64,000 nucleotides of DNA from JBCDCB01 sp039182735 (GCA_039182735.1 JBCDCB010000001.1:1-64000), one strand, 5' to 3'; positions 18,206 to 27,278 are shown, counted from the first letter of the stretch. Notes: a model not told the origin generated them from the letters alone. Made by a program: numbers and translations.

Positions 18206-18586
18206 ATGCTTGACGTGACGGCGTTTCTCGCGGGTGAGCTCGGTTCGTCGCCGAGCCTGTTCGACCAGCAGTGGCACGAGACGTTTCGGGACGTTGCCAC
18301 GATCGCCGCACTCGCGGCGGTGGGGATCGTCTGGATCGGGTTCCACTACTGGCGCCGGGCCAGCAAGGTGAAGCAGCAGGAGATGTCGCGTCGGGAGGTC
18401 GCCGCGTACGTGGCGGAGGGCACGATCTCGGCCGACGACGCGCAGAAGCTGCTCGTCGGGCTGGAAGATTCATCGGATGCGGAGGCGTCGATCAAGCGTC
18501 AGGTCGCCGAGGGGCTGCTTTCGCCGAAGAAGGCGGAGGAGCGCCTGCGGGTGCTGCGTGCGGGGCGGGACGGCCTGCTGTCCTGA
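18206..18586 (+). CDS. Small membrane protein with SHOCT-like helical tail
   Basis: A 126-residue protein with one membrane helix at about residues 30-50 (VATIAALAAVGIVWIGFHYW), then a basic helix (RRASKVKQQEMSRREV) and two similar short units, VAEGTISADDAQKLL and VAEGLLSPKKAEERL, resembling the SHOCT fold often found at the ends of bacterial proteins. ATG at 18206 follows GCGGAGGTGG, better than the upstream GTG/ATG pair at 18179-18184. Orientation is probably N-out, C-in. Function unknown; there is no clear operon partner. Confidence 0.75.
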   Translation: MLDVTAFLAGELGSSPSLFDQQWHETFRDVATIAALAAVGIVWIGFHYWRRASKVKQQEMSRREVAAYVAEGTISADDAQKLLVGLEDSSDAEASIKRQVAEGLLSPKKAEERLRVLRAGRDGLLS

Positions 18587-18714
18587 CCGGGATCGGCCCG
18601 GCTCGGCTTGTTGGGGCGCGATCGGGCGGAAGCCGACGGATTTTGCTTGGGTTTCGGGCGGGTCGGCGGTAGCCTGCGTTCACGGTCCGCTGGGCGTGCA
18701 TCTCGATTCTGCTC

Positions 18715-19365
18715 GTGGCCGGTCACGCGCTGGCCGACGACGGCGACGCGCGCCACCCGACGATCAGCGAGGTGCTCTTCGACCCGCCCAAGGGCGGCGC
18801 GGGCGACGCGAACAGCGACGGCGAACGCCACGCGACGGGGGACGAGTTCGTCGAGCTCGTCAACCCGCACGACACGCCGATCGATCTCACGGGGTACACG
18901 ATCTGCAACCGGATCGCGGCGGCGGATCCGACGACGCGGCGCGGCGTGCGCTTCCAGTTCCCCGCCTTCACCCTCGGGCCGGGCGAGGTGGTCGTTGTGT
19001 TCAACGGGTGCGAATCGTGGATCGACGGCCCGGTGGGCACGCGCGACGCGGCGCCGGACACGCCGAACGACGCGTTCCACGGGGCGTGGGTCTTCGATAT
19101 GGGCAACTCTTCGAAGAACAACACCTTCGCGAACAGCGCCGACGCGGTGGTGCTCTTCGATCCGGAAGGGCGTGCGGTCGAGGTGGTGAAGTGGGGGTCG
19201 CCCGATCCGGCGCCGCCGCGGGTGCGCGCGACGTCGATCGCGAAGAAGAACGCCAAGGGGAGCGTGCAGCGCGCGAAGCCCGGCGGGCCGCTCGAAGACC
19301 ACATGCGGCTGGACCGGCGCCCGCACAGCGCCGGCGAAGTGCCCAAGGTACTGCGCGGCGGGTGA
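18715..19365 (+). CDS. Exported lamin-tail domain (LTD) protein, start unclear
   Basis: At least 216 residues. The domain shows the LTD pattern: TISEVLFDPPKGG, DEFVELVNPHDTPIDLTGYT, FTLGPGEVVVVFN, SADAVVLFDPEGRAVEVVKW. LTDs occur in many exported bacterial proteins and may bind surfaces or nucleic acid. The first canonical start is GTG at 18715, but the codons before it in the same frame spell a good signal peptide (RWACISILLVAGHALADD) back to a TAG with no ATG, GTG or TTG. An ACG at 18682 or another rare start may be used, or an indel hides the true start. No cysteine-anchoring or sorting tail is seen. It lies between a small membrane protein and a repeat cluster. Confidence 0.7.
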   Translation: MAGHALADDGDARHPTISEVLFDPPKGGAGDANSDGERHATGDEFVELVNPHDTPIDLTGYTICNRIAAADPTTRRGVRFQFPAFTLGPGEVVVVFNGCESWIDGPVGTRDAAPDTPNDAFHGAWVFDMGNSSKNNTFANSADAVVLFDPEGRAVEVVKWGSPDPAPPRVRATSIAKKNAKGSVQRAKPGGPLEDHMRLDRRPHSAGEVPKVLRGG

Positions 19366-19512
19366 GGCCGCGGGCATGGCGATCTTCCGCTGTGGCACCG
19401 GCATCTTGCGAGCCGGTGCTCGCTTCACCGAGCCTTCCTCAGCCACTGCCGGGCGAGCCAGCAGTGCCACACTCGGAGGAGCTGCTTCGTGGCACCTCGC
19501 GAGGAAACGCTC
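19366..19512. repeat. Intergenic hairpin repeat (CACCGGC/GCCGGTG type)
   Basis: Between convergent genes. CACCGGC and GCCGGTG arms near 19396-19418 enclose ATCTTGCGA, followed by CACTGCC...CCAGCAGTG and GTGGCACCTCGCG. The same CACTGCTGG/CCAGCAGTG and ACCGGC elements make up the cores at 36625-36705 and 37611-37691. Confidence 0.75.
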
Positions 19513-20484
19513 TCAGTTCTTCTTGACCAGCCGCTTGAGCGCGCGGCTGTTGACCGTGTCCCACGCCACGCCCTTGTCGTTCTCGCCCTTGGGTGTTTCG
19601 AGGATCATGGGGGTGCCGGCGAGTTCCGATCGGTTGACGATGGCGGCGAAGGCGCCGAGCGCGACGTTGCCCTTGCCGATGTGCTCGTGGCGATCGATGT
19701 GGCTGCCTCGCGCGCCTTTCGAATCGTTGAGGTGGAACGCGCCGATGCGGTGGAGCCCGATGGTGGCGTCGGCTTCGTCGAGCCACGCGCTTCCGAGATT
19801 CTCGGCCTCGGCGCGGGTGCGTTTCTTGCCGGTGCCGTCGCCGCTGGCGTGGGAGGCGATGTCGTACCCCGCGGCGAGGGCGTGGCAGGTATCGAGGCAG
19901 AACCCGACGCGTCCGCCGGGCTCGTTCTGGCCCGGCAGGTCGGCGTGCGCGCCCGCCTCCTGAAGGATCAACTCGCGCAGGCGCGCGAGTTCTTCGAAGG
20001 TGCGACCGAGCGTGGTCCCGCCGCCGGCGGTGTTCTCGAGGCACATCGTGACCTTGTAGCCGGTGGTGTCCTTGAAGAGCTTCTTGTACGCCTTGGCGAT
20101 GCGGACGAGCCCGGGCTCGACGCCGTGCTCGTAGGCGTTGTCCTTGAGCATGTGCGCGCCGGGATGGCTGACGAGGTAGGGGATGGCGAGGGCGGCGCAG
20201 CGTTCGATCTCCTCGCGCATGAGCGCGATGGACTTGTTCCACATGGCGTCGTCTGGGCTGGCGAGGTTGATGAGGTAGGCGTCGTGCGCGACGACGCGCC
20301 CACGCCAGCCGAGGGCGTCCATCAAACCGAGCCACGCGTCGCGCGCGGTCTCTTCGAGGGGTTTGACCTTCCACTGTCGCTGGTTCTTGGTAAATACCTG
20401 CACCGTGTCGAGCCTGAGGGCCGCGGCTTCGTCGAGCGCGTTGGTCATCGAGCCGGCGATGGAGAGATGTGAACCGAGGAGCAT
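19513..20484 (-). CDS. nfo: Deoxyribonuclease IV (AP endonuclease)
   Basis: A 323-residue TIM-barrel enzyme that cuts DNA 5' to abasic sites in base excision repair with three zinc ions. Metal-site motifs are in order: LGSHLSIAG, VVAHDAYLINLA, YLVSHPGAH, VTMCLENTAGGG, GFCLDTCHALAAGYD, FHLNDSKGARGSHIDRHEHI and ILETPKGEND. ATG at 20484 gives the canonical MLLGSHLS start; an upstream in-frame extension is ignored. It is somewhat longer than the approximately 285 residues of E. coli Nfo. The divergent zinc-ribbon gene starts only 33 bp away, so the two probably share a control region. Confidence 0.95.
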   Translation of the reverse strand: MLLGSHLSIAGSMTNALDEAAALRLDTVQVFTKNQRQWKVKPLEETARDAWLGLMDALGWRGRVVAHDAYLINLASPDDAMWNKSIALMREEIERCAALAIPYLVSHPGAHMLKDNAYEHGVEPGLVRIAKAYKKLFKDTTGYKVTMCLENTAGGGTTLGRTFEELARLRELILQEAGAHADLPGQNEPGGRVGFCLDTCHALAAGYDIASHASGDGTGKKRTRAEAENLGSAWLDEADATIGLHRIGAFHLNDSKGARGSHIDRHEHIGKGNVALGAFAAIVNRSELAGTPMILETPKGENDKGVAWDTVNSRALKRLVKKN

Positions 20485-20517
20485 GGGGACAGGGTACGCG
20501 AGGGGTAGGATTGACGC

Positions 20518-20913
20518 GTGTACGACGAGCTGCGCAGCGAATGGAAGTGGGTGGTCGGGCTCGTCATTCTGGGGCTCGTTGTCGGCGTGATCGCGACCAG
20601 GTGGTTCAATGTTCCGCCTGGCTGGTTCTTCGTCTTCGTCACCCCGGTGTACGTCTGGCAGATTATGTCGGGTCTCAAGCAGCGTCGTTTCAAGAAGTAC
20701 GTGCAGCAGCACGGCGATGAGATCTGCCCGTGGTGCGGGTACCCGCTGATGCGCGTCGAGGGACGCGACGGCGACGCCGCGTGCTCGGAGTGCGGCGATG
20801 TGTACGAACTCGCCGCGGCGACCAAGTACACGTGGAACGTGCGTCAGGGGGTTGCGAACGCCTTCAATCCGCGGCCCAAGCCGGTTCGCAGATTGGATGA
20901 CACCCTAGAATAA
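20518..20913 (+). CDS. Membrane-anchored zinc-ribbon protein, copy 1 of 3
   Basis: A 131-residue protein starting with GTG at 20518. Two membrane helices (KWVVGLVILGLVVGVIATRW and GWFFVFVTPVYVWQIM) are followed by a basic stretch (KQRRFKKYV) and a cytoplasmic zinc ribbon, CPWCGYPL...CSECGDVYEL. The end contains PRPKPVR, shared with the two following genes (RPKPL). First of a four-gene operon with 3-4 bp gaps. The ribbon may bind nucleic acid or another protein. No named family recognised; paralogy with its neighbours is seen directly. Confidence 0.8.
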   Translation: MYDELRSEWKWVVGLVILGLVVGVIATRWFNVPPGWFFVFVTPVYVWQIMSGLKQRRFKKYVQQHGDEICPWCGYPLMRVEGRDGDAACSECGDVYELAAATKYTWNVRQGVANAFNPRPKPVRRLDDTLE

Positions 20914-20917
20914 TGCG

Positions 20918-21334
20918 ATGTTTGATCGCCTCTTACGAACTCGCTGGTGGAACGTGTGGGTGGGGCTTGCCGGCGTCTTCGCGATGATGGGCGTGGTCTC
21001 GATGGTCAACCCGCTCGGGTGGCTGCCCGCGTGGGCGCTCTTTCCCGCCGCCTTCATCCTGTCGCTGCCAAGTATCGCGATGATCAACGTGCTGGGCGAA
21101 CATCAGACCGCGCTGCGCGAGCACATCGACGCGTACAGCGACGAACTCTGCCCCGCGTGTGCGCAACCGCTCGAACTCACGACGATGCGCGACGATGAGG
21201 GGCAATGCCCGGCGTGTCGCAACATCTACTTGCGCCACGAGACTCGCGACTTCGCGCGGCGAGCGCTGAGCCGCAACACACTCAGCCTGCGCCGTCCCAA
21301 GCCGCTGCCGAAGGCGCAAGAGCTTGTGGGGTGA
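20918..21334 (+). CDS. Membrane-anchored zinc-ribbon protein, copy 2 of 3
   Basis: A 138-residue paralogue of the preceding gene, starting 4 bp after it. Two hydrophobic helices (VGLAGVFAMMGVVSM and LFPAAFILSLPSIAMIN) are followed by CPACAQPLEL...GQCPACRNIY, a four-cysteine ribbon, then RRPKPLPK near the end. Topology and spacing match copies 1 and 3. Overall sequence identity between copies is low, so the duplication is old or under relaxed constraint. Confidence 0.8.
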   Translation: MFDRLLRTRWWNVWVGLAGVFAMMGVVSMVNPLGWLPAWALFPAAFILSLPSIAMINVLGEHQTALREHIDAYSDELCPACAQPLELTTMRDDEGQCPACRNIYLRHETRDFARRALSRNTLSLRRPKPLPKAQELVG

Positions 21335-21337
21335 CGC

Positions 21338-21751
21338 ATGCTTGCGAGGCTTAGGCTCCTGCACATGTGCTGGCTGTCTCTTGTGCTCGTTCCTAATTTT
21401 GTATTGCTGATGTGCATTGGCATAGGCTTGAATCAGAGGTTATCGATTCTACATGTTTCGCTACTGCTAGGTATGTACTACATCCCGATTGTTCTCCTGC
21501 TGAAACAACTCAAGAAACACGCTGCCCAAGAAGCGGCGCGTCATGAGAGTCGACTGTGTCCGCGCTGCTTCCATCCCCTGTCCTCAGAGCACCCCGCCAC
21601 ACATTCGGACCACGAAGGGGTGTGCACTGAATGCGGTGACGTGTACAGCGTTCCTGCGGCACGGGACTATGTCCGGCGTGTGCTCCTGAACGACAGGGCA
21701 TGGCGTTCTCGCCCGAAGCCTCTTCGTCATGCCGGCGACGAAGTAGAGTGA
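21338..21751 (+). CDS. Membrane-anchored zinc-ribbon protein, copy 3 of 3
   Basis: A 137-residue paralogue starting 3 bp after copy 2. Two membrane helices (LSLVLVPNFVLLMCIGIG and LLLGMYYIPIVLLL), a short charged linker (KKHAAQEAARHES), then CPRCFHPLSSEH...GVCTECGDVYSVPAARDYVR and SRPKPLRH. The first 180 bases are clearly less GC-rich than the neighbours. It ends 3 bp before the AtoE-like transporter gene, so transporter and ribbon proteins are likely made from one message. Confidence 0.8.
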   Translation: MLARLRLLHMCWLSLVLVPNFVLLMCIGIGLNQRLSILHVSLLLGMYYIPIVLLLKQLKKHAAQEAARHESRLCPRCFHPLSSEHPATHSDHEGVCTECGDVYSVPAARDYVRRVLLNDRAWRSRPKPLRHAGDEVE

Positions 21752-21754
21752 AGC

Positions 21755-23146
21755 ATGCTCACACGCCTCGGCGATACGCTCGCACGCTTCTTCCGCGCCA
21801 CCGCGCCCGACCCGTTCGTCATCGCTATCCTGCTGACCGCGTTTGTGTTTCTCGTCGGCGTGGTGTTCGTCGGGATGGACGGCAACAGCGGTGTGGCGCT
21901 CGCGCAGGCGCCGGGCTTCATGCTCGACGCGTGGCAGGGCGGGCTGTGGGATCTGCTCGCGTTCAGCATGCAGATGTCGCTGATCCTTGTCACCGGGAGC
22001 GCGCTGGCGAGTTCGCCGCCGATCGCCCGGTTGATACGCGGTGTGGCGCGATTGCCGCGTTCGGGGCCGCAGGCCGTGGCGATGACGGCGCTGGTCGCGA
22101 TGAGCGCCGGGCTCATCAACTGGGGTTTCGGGCTGATCGTCGGCGCCATCCTCGCGCGTGATGTGCATGCGAGCCTGCGCGAGCGCGGCCTGTTCGCGCC
22201 GCGCGGCTTGCTCGCCGCGGCGGGCTACGGCGCGATGCTCACGTGGCACGGCGGGCTCAGCGGGAGCGCCACGCTCAAGGCCTCGACGCTCGAAGGGCAG
22301 GCCGGCGTGCTGGGCGCGGACCTGGCCAACGAGATCGGCGCGATCAGCACGAGCGTGTCGATCTTCGGCACGCTGAACCTCATCACCACGGGCGGGCTGC
22401 TCGTTGCGACGCCGCTGCTGCTGATGGCGATGTGCCCGAAGGTCGCGCGCGATGAGTCGGCATATGAACCCGTGCGCACGGAGCCCGTGCGCACAGAGGA
22501 TGATGATGAGCACGGCGCGCTGCCGAGGTTCTTGGAGCGCTCGCCGATGGTGGTGTGGCTGCTCGCGGCGCCGGCGTTCGTGTGGCTGAGCCTGGACTTC
22601 GGCACCAAGGGGCTCGGCGGGCTGACGCTCAACACCGCGATCCTCACGTTCTTTGCGCTCGGGGTTGTGCTGCACAACGGTGCGCTGAATTACATGCGCG
22701 CGATCGAGGATGGTGCGCGCGGGTGCGCGGGGATCATCATCCAGTTCCCGCTCTACGCCGGCATCATGGGCATGATGAGCGCAAGCGGTTTGAGCGTCGC
22801 GATCTCGTCGCGGTTCGTGAATGTCGCCGGCGGGTCGGAGGGTGCGCTCGCGTCGATGACGGTGCTGAGCGCAGGGCTGGTGAACCTCTTCGTGCCGTCG
22901 GGCGGCGGGCAGTGGGCGGTGCAGGGCCCGATCGTGATGGAGGCGGCGGCGCAGTCCGGCGCGAGCCCCGTGCGCCTGCTGATGGCGGTGGCGTACGGCG
23001 ATCAGCTGACGAACATGCTGCAGCCCTTCTGGGCGCTGCCGCTGCTGGCGATCTGCGGCGTGAAGGCGCGCGACGTGGTGGGCTACACGGCGGTGGTCAT
23101 GGTGGCGGCGCTGGCGTGGGTGGTGGTGTGCGTGAGTGTGATTTAA
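21755..23146 (+). CDS. atoE: AtoE-family short-chain fatty acid transporter
   Basis: A 463-residue polytopic inner-membrane protein with about 12 hydrophobic segments. Family signatures: PDPFVIAILLTAFVFL near the start, QMSLILVTGSALASSPP, SAGLINWGFGLIVGAILAR, MLTWHGGLSGSATLK, and VNLFVPSGGGQWAVQGPIVM with AYGDQLTNMLQPFWALPLL near the end. AtoE proteins take up short-chain fatty acids such as acetoacetate or butyrate. A cytoplasmic loop contains a short repeat (EPVRTEPVRTE). Fourth gene of the zinc-ribbon operon. The family is clear; the substrate is not proven and no acetoacetate-CoA genes are nearby. Confidence 0.88.
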   Translation: MLTRLGDTLARFFRATAPDPFVIAILLTAFVFLVGVVFVGMDGNSGVALAQAPGFMLDAWQGGLWDLLAFSMQMSLILVTGSALASSPPIARLIRGVARLPRSGPQAVAMTALVAMSAGLINWGFGLIVGAILARDVHASLRERGLFAPRGLLAAAGYGAMLTWHGGLSGSATLKASTLEGQAGVLGADLANEIGAISTSVSIFGTLNLITTGGLLVATPLLLMAMCPKVARDESAYEPVRTEPVRTEDDDEHGALPRFLERSPMVVWLLAAPAFVWLSLDFGTKGLGGLTLNTAILTFFALGVVLHNGALNYMRAIEDGARGCAGIIIQFPLYAGIMGMMSASGLSVAISSRFVNVAGGSEGALASMTVLSAGLVNLFVPSGGGQWAVQGPIVMEAAAQSGASPVRLLMAVAYGDQLTNMLQPFWALPLLAICGVKARDVVGYTAVVMVAALAWVVVCVSVI

Positions 23147-23210
23147 CCTGCCCGAGCGGGGTTGACACGTGCCTTACATTGCATCAGACCCCAACCGGTG
23201 GAGGTGAGGC

Positions 23211-25874
23211 GTGCCGAAGCAGAAGAAGCCGCGCGAGCAGTGGATGTGGCCGTTCAACCGTGTGTTGATGTACGTGCTGATCGGGCTCATCGCCGTGTTC
23301 GCGGCGATCCGATGGGTGCGCATGCTGCTCGCAGGCGACACACCCGCTCCGGAGTTGTTTGGAGGGTTCGGGGCGATCGTGCTGTCGCCGTTGATCTTCG
23401 CGGGCGTGCTCATCCTGCCGGGCTGGCTGTTCGGGCGTGTGTTCCGGCTGCGGACGTTCGGAAACGTGCTGGTGACGCTGATGTACCTCGGCGTGCCGCT
23501 CGCGATGGGCTCGCTCTTTGTCTACGGCGTGATGCAGCGCGCACAGGAGCTCGCGCAGGAGCAGAGTGCCACTCAAGCAGCGATCGAGCACGGGGACGTC
23601 GATTCGCTCGAAGCGGTTCTTGAGGATCGCGCGGACTCGGCACGAGCGTCCCTTCAAGGCTTTGCGAGCAGCAGCGATGAGCAGATGCGCGTCATCGCGC
23701 GGGTTGTCCAGCGTGAGCAGAGCGCGATCGACCGGGGCATGTCGCGGCTTCGCGCGGGACTCGATGAGTTGGAGCGGCTCGGAGGGCTTGACCCGGACGC
23801 CGAAACAACCCGGCAAGATCTCGAAGCGCGAGCGGCGCATCTCGACGAGATCGTCAGCGCTTCGCGCGAGGTGCTCGACGTACTGGATGGGTACGTCGAG
23901 CGTTGCGTGCAGGGTCTTCGTGATAGCGGGCTCCCGCAGCAGGTTGTGCGAGACTTTGCGCAAGGGATGCGGGAGGGCAATCAGATCGACGCGGTCACGC
24001 GCTTCCGTGAGTATGACGAGAAGATCTACCCGCTCGCAAAGAAGCGCCTGCTGCTGCTCGCGGAGCACTTCGACGATTGGGTGTACCGGGGCGGGATCAT
24101 CACGTTTTTACAGCATGCGCCGGGGTCGTTCACGGATTCATTTCATGCGATGACCGACGAACTGAATGAGCTGGTCTACGCGCAACAGCGTGTGCAGTTG
24201 GAGATCGTGGCGGGGGGTCAAGATGATGACGCGATGCTTCTCGCGGAGGAGCGGCGCAATCAGGACGCTCTCGCACGATCGATTATCGACGCGTTCGACG
24301 AAGGGGTCACGAGGCGATTTGGTCAACGTGAACGTGACTTTGCATCGCGTGAGCCGGATCTTTTTCCGAGCGACTTACGCGTGCGTTCGCGCGACCAAGC
24401 GACACGAGCCGCGGAGGCTTGGGCTGCGCAGCTCCAGACAGAGCTGGGGCTCCGACGGACATGGGAGGGGTACCGGGACTCGCTCGGGCAGCGCCTTCGT
24501 CATGCGGGCGTCTCCGAAGCCCGCGTACAAACGCTTGTCGAGGACGAATACCAGTTGTGGGGCGGTGATCAGCGATTCGAAGTGATCGATCCGGAGATCG
24601 AGTTCGCGAAGAATGCGCGTGCATACTTCGCGGTGCTCGACGAGTTGTGGGGGCGTTGGTCGTACGCCGACAACGGAGACGTCGTCTTTGTGAACGACGT
24701 GAACCCTTCGGACGTCGAAGCCTTCCGGGCTTCGGAATCCGCGATGTGGACCGCCATCGAAGATGAATCGGATGATCTCATCGATTCGTTCGACGACGAG
24801 GCCCGCGACATCGTGCGTGCGATCGAGACGCCGCTTGACGATGCGATCGCTGCGAGCACGGATTTTTCCGCGAGCAACGACGAGGTGCTTTATCCGGAGG
24901 CGTATCGCGTGGAGGATCGCGCGCACGCCGGGCGTGTGCGGGACGCGTGGCGGGAGCTTGTTTCTCTTGATGAAGCCGTGCTCGCCGAGTTTATTGCGAG
25001 CGATGATCGGATCGAGGCCGAGTTGATCGACGCGGGTCGCGAACCCGAAGAGGCGTCGAGCATTGCCGCCGACGTGTTCGAGTACTGGGGCGGGGAGTCG
25101 GCGCGGGTGTCGTTTGTCCGCGAAGTCGAGGCCGGGTGGATCCTGCACGACTTCTACGCCTTCAAACACGAGCACTGGGGGCGATTCGAGTACGACGACG
25201 AGGGGACCGTGATCTTCACGTCGGATCCGTCGGGCATGCTCAGCGACAAGTACGACGGGATCATCGCGCGCTGGGACGAGTACATCGCGCGCGGCGAAGC
25301 GCTGAACGCCCCACCCGACCCCGTTGAAGAACTCGAAGAGGACACTCGGCTCAAGATCCGCACGATCGAGGCGGAGTACGACGCGGCGCTGGCGGCATCG
25401 AGAGACTTCGCGTACGAGCACACCGGCGCGCTCTACGCGGACGACGACGTCCCGCCGTCGCGGGCATGGGCCGCTGCGGCAGTTGAGGCATGGCGAGGGA
25501 TGCTGCCGCTCGATCGCGCGGTGCTGGAGGTGTTCGGCACGTGCCGATCACGGATCAAGACGGCGCTGCTCGAGTCCGGACGAAACGAGGAGGTATCGAG
25601 CCGGATTGCCGAGCAGATCTACGAGTATTGGGGGGTCGAGATCGTGCTGGAGGCGTTCTCGCACGACGTGGAATGGTGCGAGTCGCTGATCGAGTGGTAC
25701 GCCTTCCATCGTGACCACTGGGACGACTTGGTCTTTGATGAAGAGGGCGGAGTCTCGGTGCGCGAGAGTGCTGCACTGGATTTGCGCGAGGAGTTCCGGC
25801 GGCTTCGGACACGCCTCGACAAGGGCCGGGAACGGATCGCGAGCGTGCGGGCGCGGTACGAAAACTCGCAGTAG
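23211..25874 (+). CDS. 887-residue membrane protein with three internal repeats, function unknown
   Basis: GTG at 23211 follows GGTGGAGGTGAG. The N-terminus has three hydrophobic segments (VLMYVLIGLIAVFAAI, FGAIVLSPLIFAGVLILPGW, LVTLMYLGVPLAMGSLFVYG) up to about residue 110. A long helical region follows, then three copies of a domain of about 150 residues at approximately 380-515, 545-690 and 725-868. Each copy shares a tryptophan helix (EAWAAQL, DAWRELV, EAWRGML), a central YQLWGG/FEYWGG/YEYWG, an aromatic H-W (ELWGRWSY, HEHWGRFEY, RDHWDDLVF) and an acidic DNGDVVF/DEGTVIF/EEGGVSV strand. The repeats look soluble and acidic. No similar family is known to me. It is separated from atoE by 64 bp and from the amylase by 108 bp. 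Confidence 0.8.
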   Translation: MPKQKKPREQWMWPFNRVLMYVLIGLIAVFAAIRWVRMLLAGDTPAPELFGGFGAIVLSPLIFAGVLILPGWLFGRVFRLRTFGNVLVTLMYLGVPLAMGSLFVYGVMQRAQELAQEQSATQAAIEHGDVDSLEAVLEDRADSARASLQGFASSSDEQMRVIARVVQREQSAIDRGMSRLRAGLDELERLGGLDPDAETTRQDLEARAAHLDEIVSASREVLDVLDGYVERCVQGLRDSGLPQQVVRDFAQGMREGNQIDAVTRFREYDEKIYPLAKKRLLLLAEHFDDWVYRGGIITFLQHAPGSFTDSFHAMTDELNELVYAQQRVQLEIVAGGQDDDAMLLAEERRNQDALARSIIDAFDEGVTRRFGQRERDFASREPDLFPSDLRVRSRDQATRAAEAWAAQLQTELGLRRTWEGYRDSLGQRLRHAGVSEARVQTLVEDEYQLWGGDQRFEVIDPEIEFAKNARAYFAVLDELWGRWSYADNGDVVFVNDVNPSDVEAFRASESAMWTAIEDESDDLIDSFDDEARDIVRAIETPLDDAIAASTDFSASNDEVLYPEAYRVEDRAHAGRVRDAWRELVSLDEAVLAEFIASDDRIEAELIDAGREPEEASSIAADVFEYWGGESARVSFVREVEAGWILHDFYAFKHEHWGRFEYDDEGTVIFTSDPSGMLSDKYDGIIARWDEYIARGEALNAPPDPVEELEEDTRLKIRTIEAEYDAALAASRDFAYEHTGALYADDDVPPSRAWAAAAVEAWRGMLPLDRAVLEVFGTCRSRIKTALLESGRNEEVSSRIAEQIYEYWGVEIVLEAFSHDVEWCESLIEWYAFHRDHWDDLVFDEEGGVSVRESAALDLREEFRRLRTRLDKGRERIASVRARYENSQ

Positions 25875-25982
25875 GCACTCCCCACTTGCCCCACGCCCAC
25901 ACTCTGAGACAATGCCCGCGGGTCCTCGAATCGGGCCGGGCGGGTCGCTCGGTCACCCTCCAGACGCCGGGAGCGTGTCGTC

Positions 25983-27278
25983 ATGGCGAGCGTGTGCTTC
26001 TACTTCCAGGTCCACCAGCCGCACCGGTTGCGCCGGTACACCGTCTTCGATGATGACCCGTTCTACTTCGATGATGGCGCGAACAAGGAGATCTGCCTCA
26101 AGGTCGCCGACAAGTGCTATCGACCCGCCACCGCGCTCATCGCGGACATGGTCGAGAAGAACAGCGGCAACTTTCGCTGCTCGTACGCGATCACCGGCAC
26201 GGTGCTCGACCAACTCGAGCAGTGGGCGCCGGACGTCATCGATCTGTTCAAGCGCCTGAACGATTCGGGCTGCGTCGAGTGGGTCGGCGAGACGTACCAC
26301 CACTCGCTCTCGTTCCTGCAGAGCCGCGAGGAGTTCCGCGAGCAGATCGAGATGCACACGCAGAAGATCCAGGACCTCTTCGGCAAGACGCCCAAGGTCT
26401 TCCGCAATACCGAGCTGACGTACAACAATGATGTTGCGCACTTCATCAACGAGCTGCGCGACGAGCACGGCAACAAGCGGTTCATCGGCATGCTCGCCGA
26501 GGGCGTGGACCGGATCCTCGCGTACCGCAAGCCGAACTACGTGTACCGCCCGCCGAACACGGGCGAGGGGCCCGTCGAGGGCAAGCCGTTCGCGCTGCTG
26601 CTGAAGAACTACCGCCTGAGCGATGACATCGCGTTCCGCTTCGGGAACAAGGGGTGGGAGGAGTGGCCGCTGAGCACGGAGAAGTTTGCGCAGTGGGTCC
26701 ACAACATCAACGGCGACGGGTATCTGTGCAACCTCTTCATGGACTACGAAACGCTCGGCGAGCACCAGTGGGCGGACACGGGGATCTTCGACTTTCTGGC
26801 CGACCTGCCGCGCGCGTTGTTCGATGTGGCGCGGAATCACAGCGGCGAGAGCGAGAACCACTTCATAACGCCGACCGAAGCGATCGAGCAGTTCGAGCCG
26901 GTGGGCGTGTACGACGCGCCGCACATGACGAGTTGGGCGGACACCGAGCGCGACCTCAGCGCGTGGCTCGGCAACGCGATGCAGGTCAACGCGATGCAGG
27001 AGTGCTATCGCCTGGAGCGCCCGATCAAGGAGGCGCTGGCCGAGGCGCAGAAGTCGGGCGACAGCGGGCGCCTCGAGCACCTCAACTACCTGCTGGGCGA
27101 CTGGCGGAAGCTGACGACGAGCGACCACTTCTACTACATGTGCACGAAGTGGTTCGCCGACGGCGACGTGCACAAGTACTTCAACCCCTACGACTCGCCG
27201 TACGACTCGTACATCAACTTCATGAACGTGCTCGACAACGCGCGGGCGCGTCTGGAACACGCCGGCGCGGCGGTTTGA
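25983..27278 (+). CDS. Glycoside hydrolase family 57 alpha-amylase-type enzyme
   Basis: A 431-residue cytoplasmic enzyme with no signal peptide. GH57 regions: FQVHQPHRLRRY at the start, VEWVGETYHHSLSFL, VFRNTELTYNND with the likely nucleophile Glu144, and LFMDYETLGEHQW with the likely acid/base Asp254, then FEPVGVYDAPHMTSWAD. It probably acts on alpha-1,4 glucans such as intracellular glycogen. ATG at 25983 is used. The size is close to bacterial single-domain GH57 amylases. The neighbouring genes do not suggest a glycogen operon. The family is well supported; exact specificity is not. Confidence 0.93.
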   Translation: MASVCFYFQVHQPHRLRRYTVFDDDPFYFDDGANKEICLKVADKCYRPATALIADMVEKNSGNFRCSYAITGTVLDQLEQWAPDVIDLFKRLNDSGCVEWVGETYHHSLSFLQSREEFREQIEMHTQKIQDLFGKTPKVFRNTELTYNNDVAHFINELRDEHGNKRFIGMLAEGVDRILAYRKPNYVYRPPNTGEGPVEGKPFALLLKNYRLSDDIAFRFGNKGWEEWPLSTEKFAQWVHNINGDGYLCNLFMDYETLGEHQWADTGIFDFLADLPRALFDVARNHSGESENHFITPTEAIEQFEPVGVYDAPHMTSWADTERDLSAWLGNAMQVNAMQECYRLERPIKEALAEAQKSGDSGRLEHLNYLLGDWRKLTTSDHFYYMCTKWFADGDVHKYFNPYDSPYDSYINFMNVLDNARARLEHAGAAV

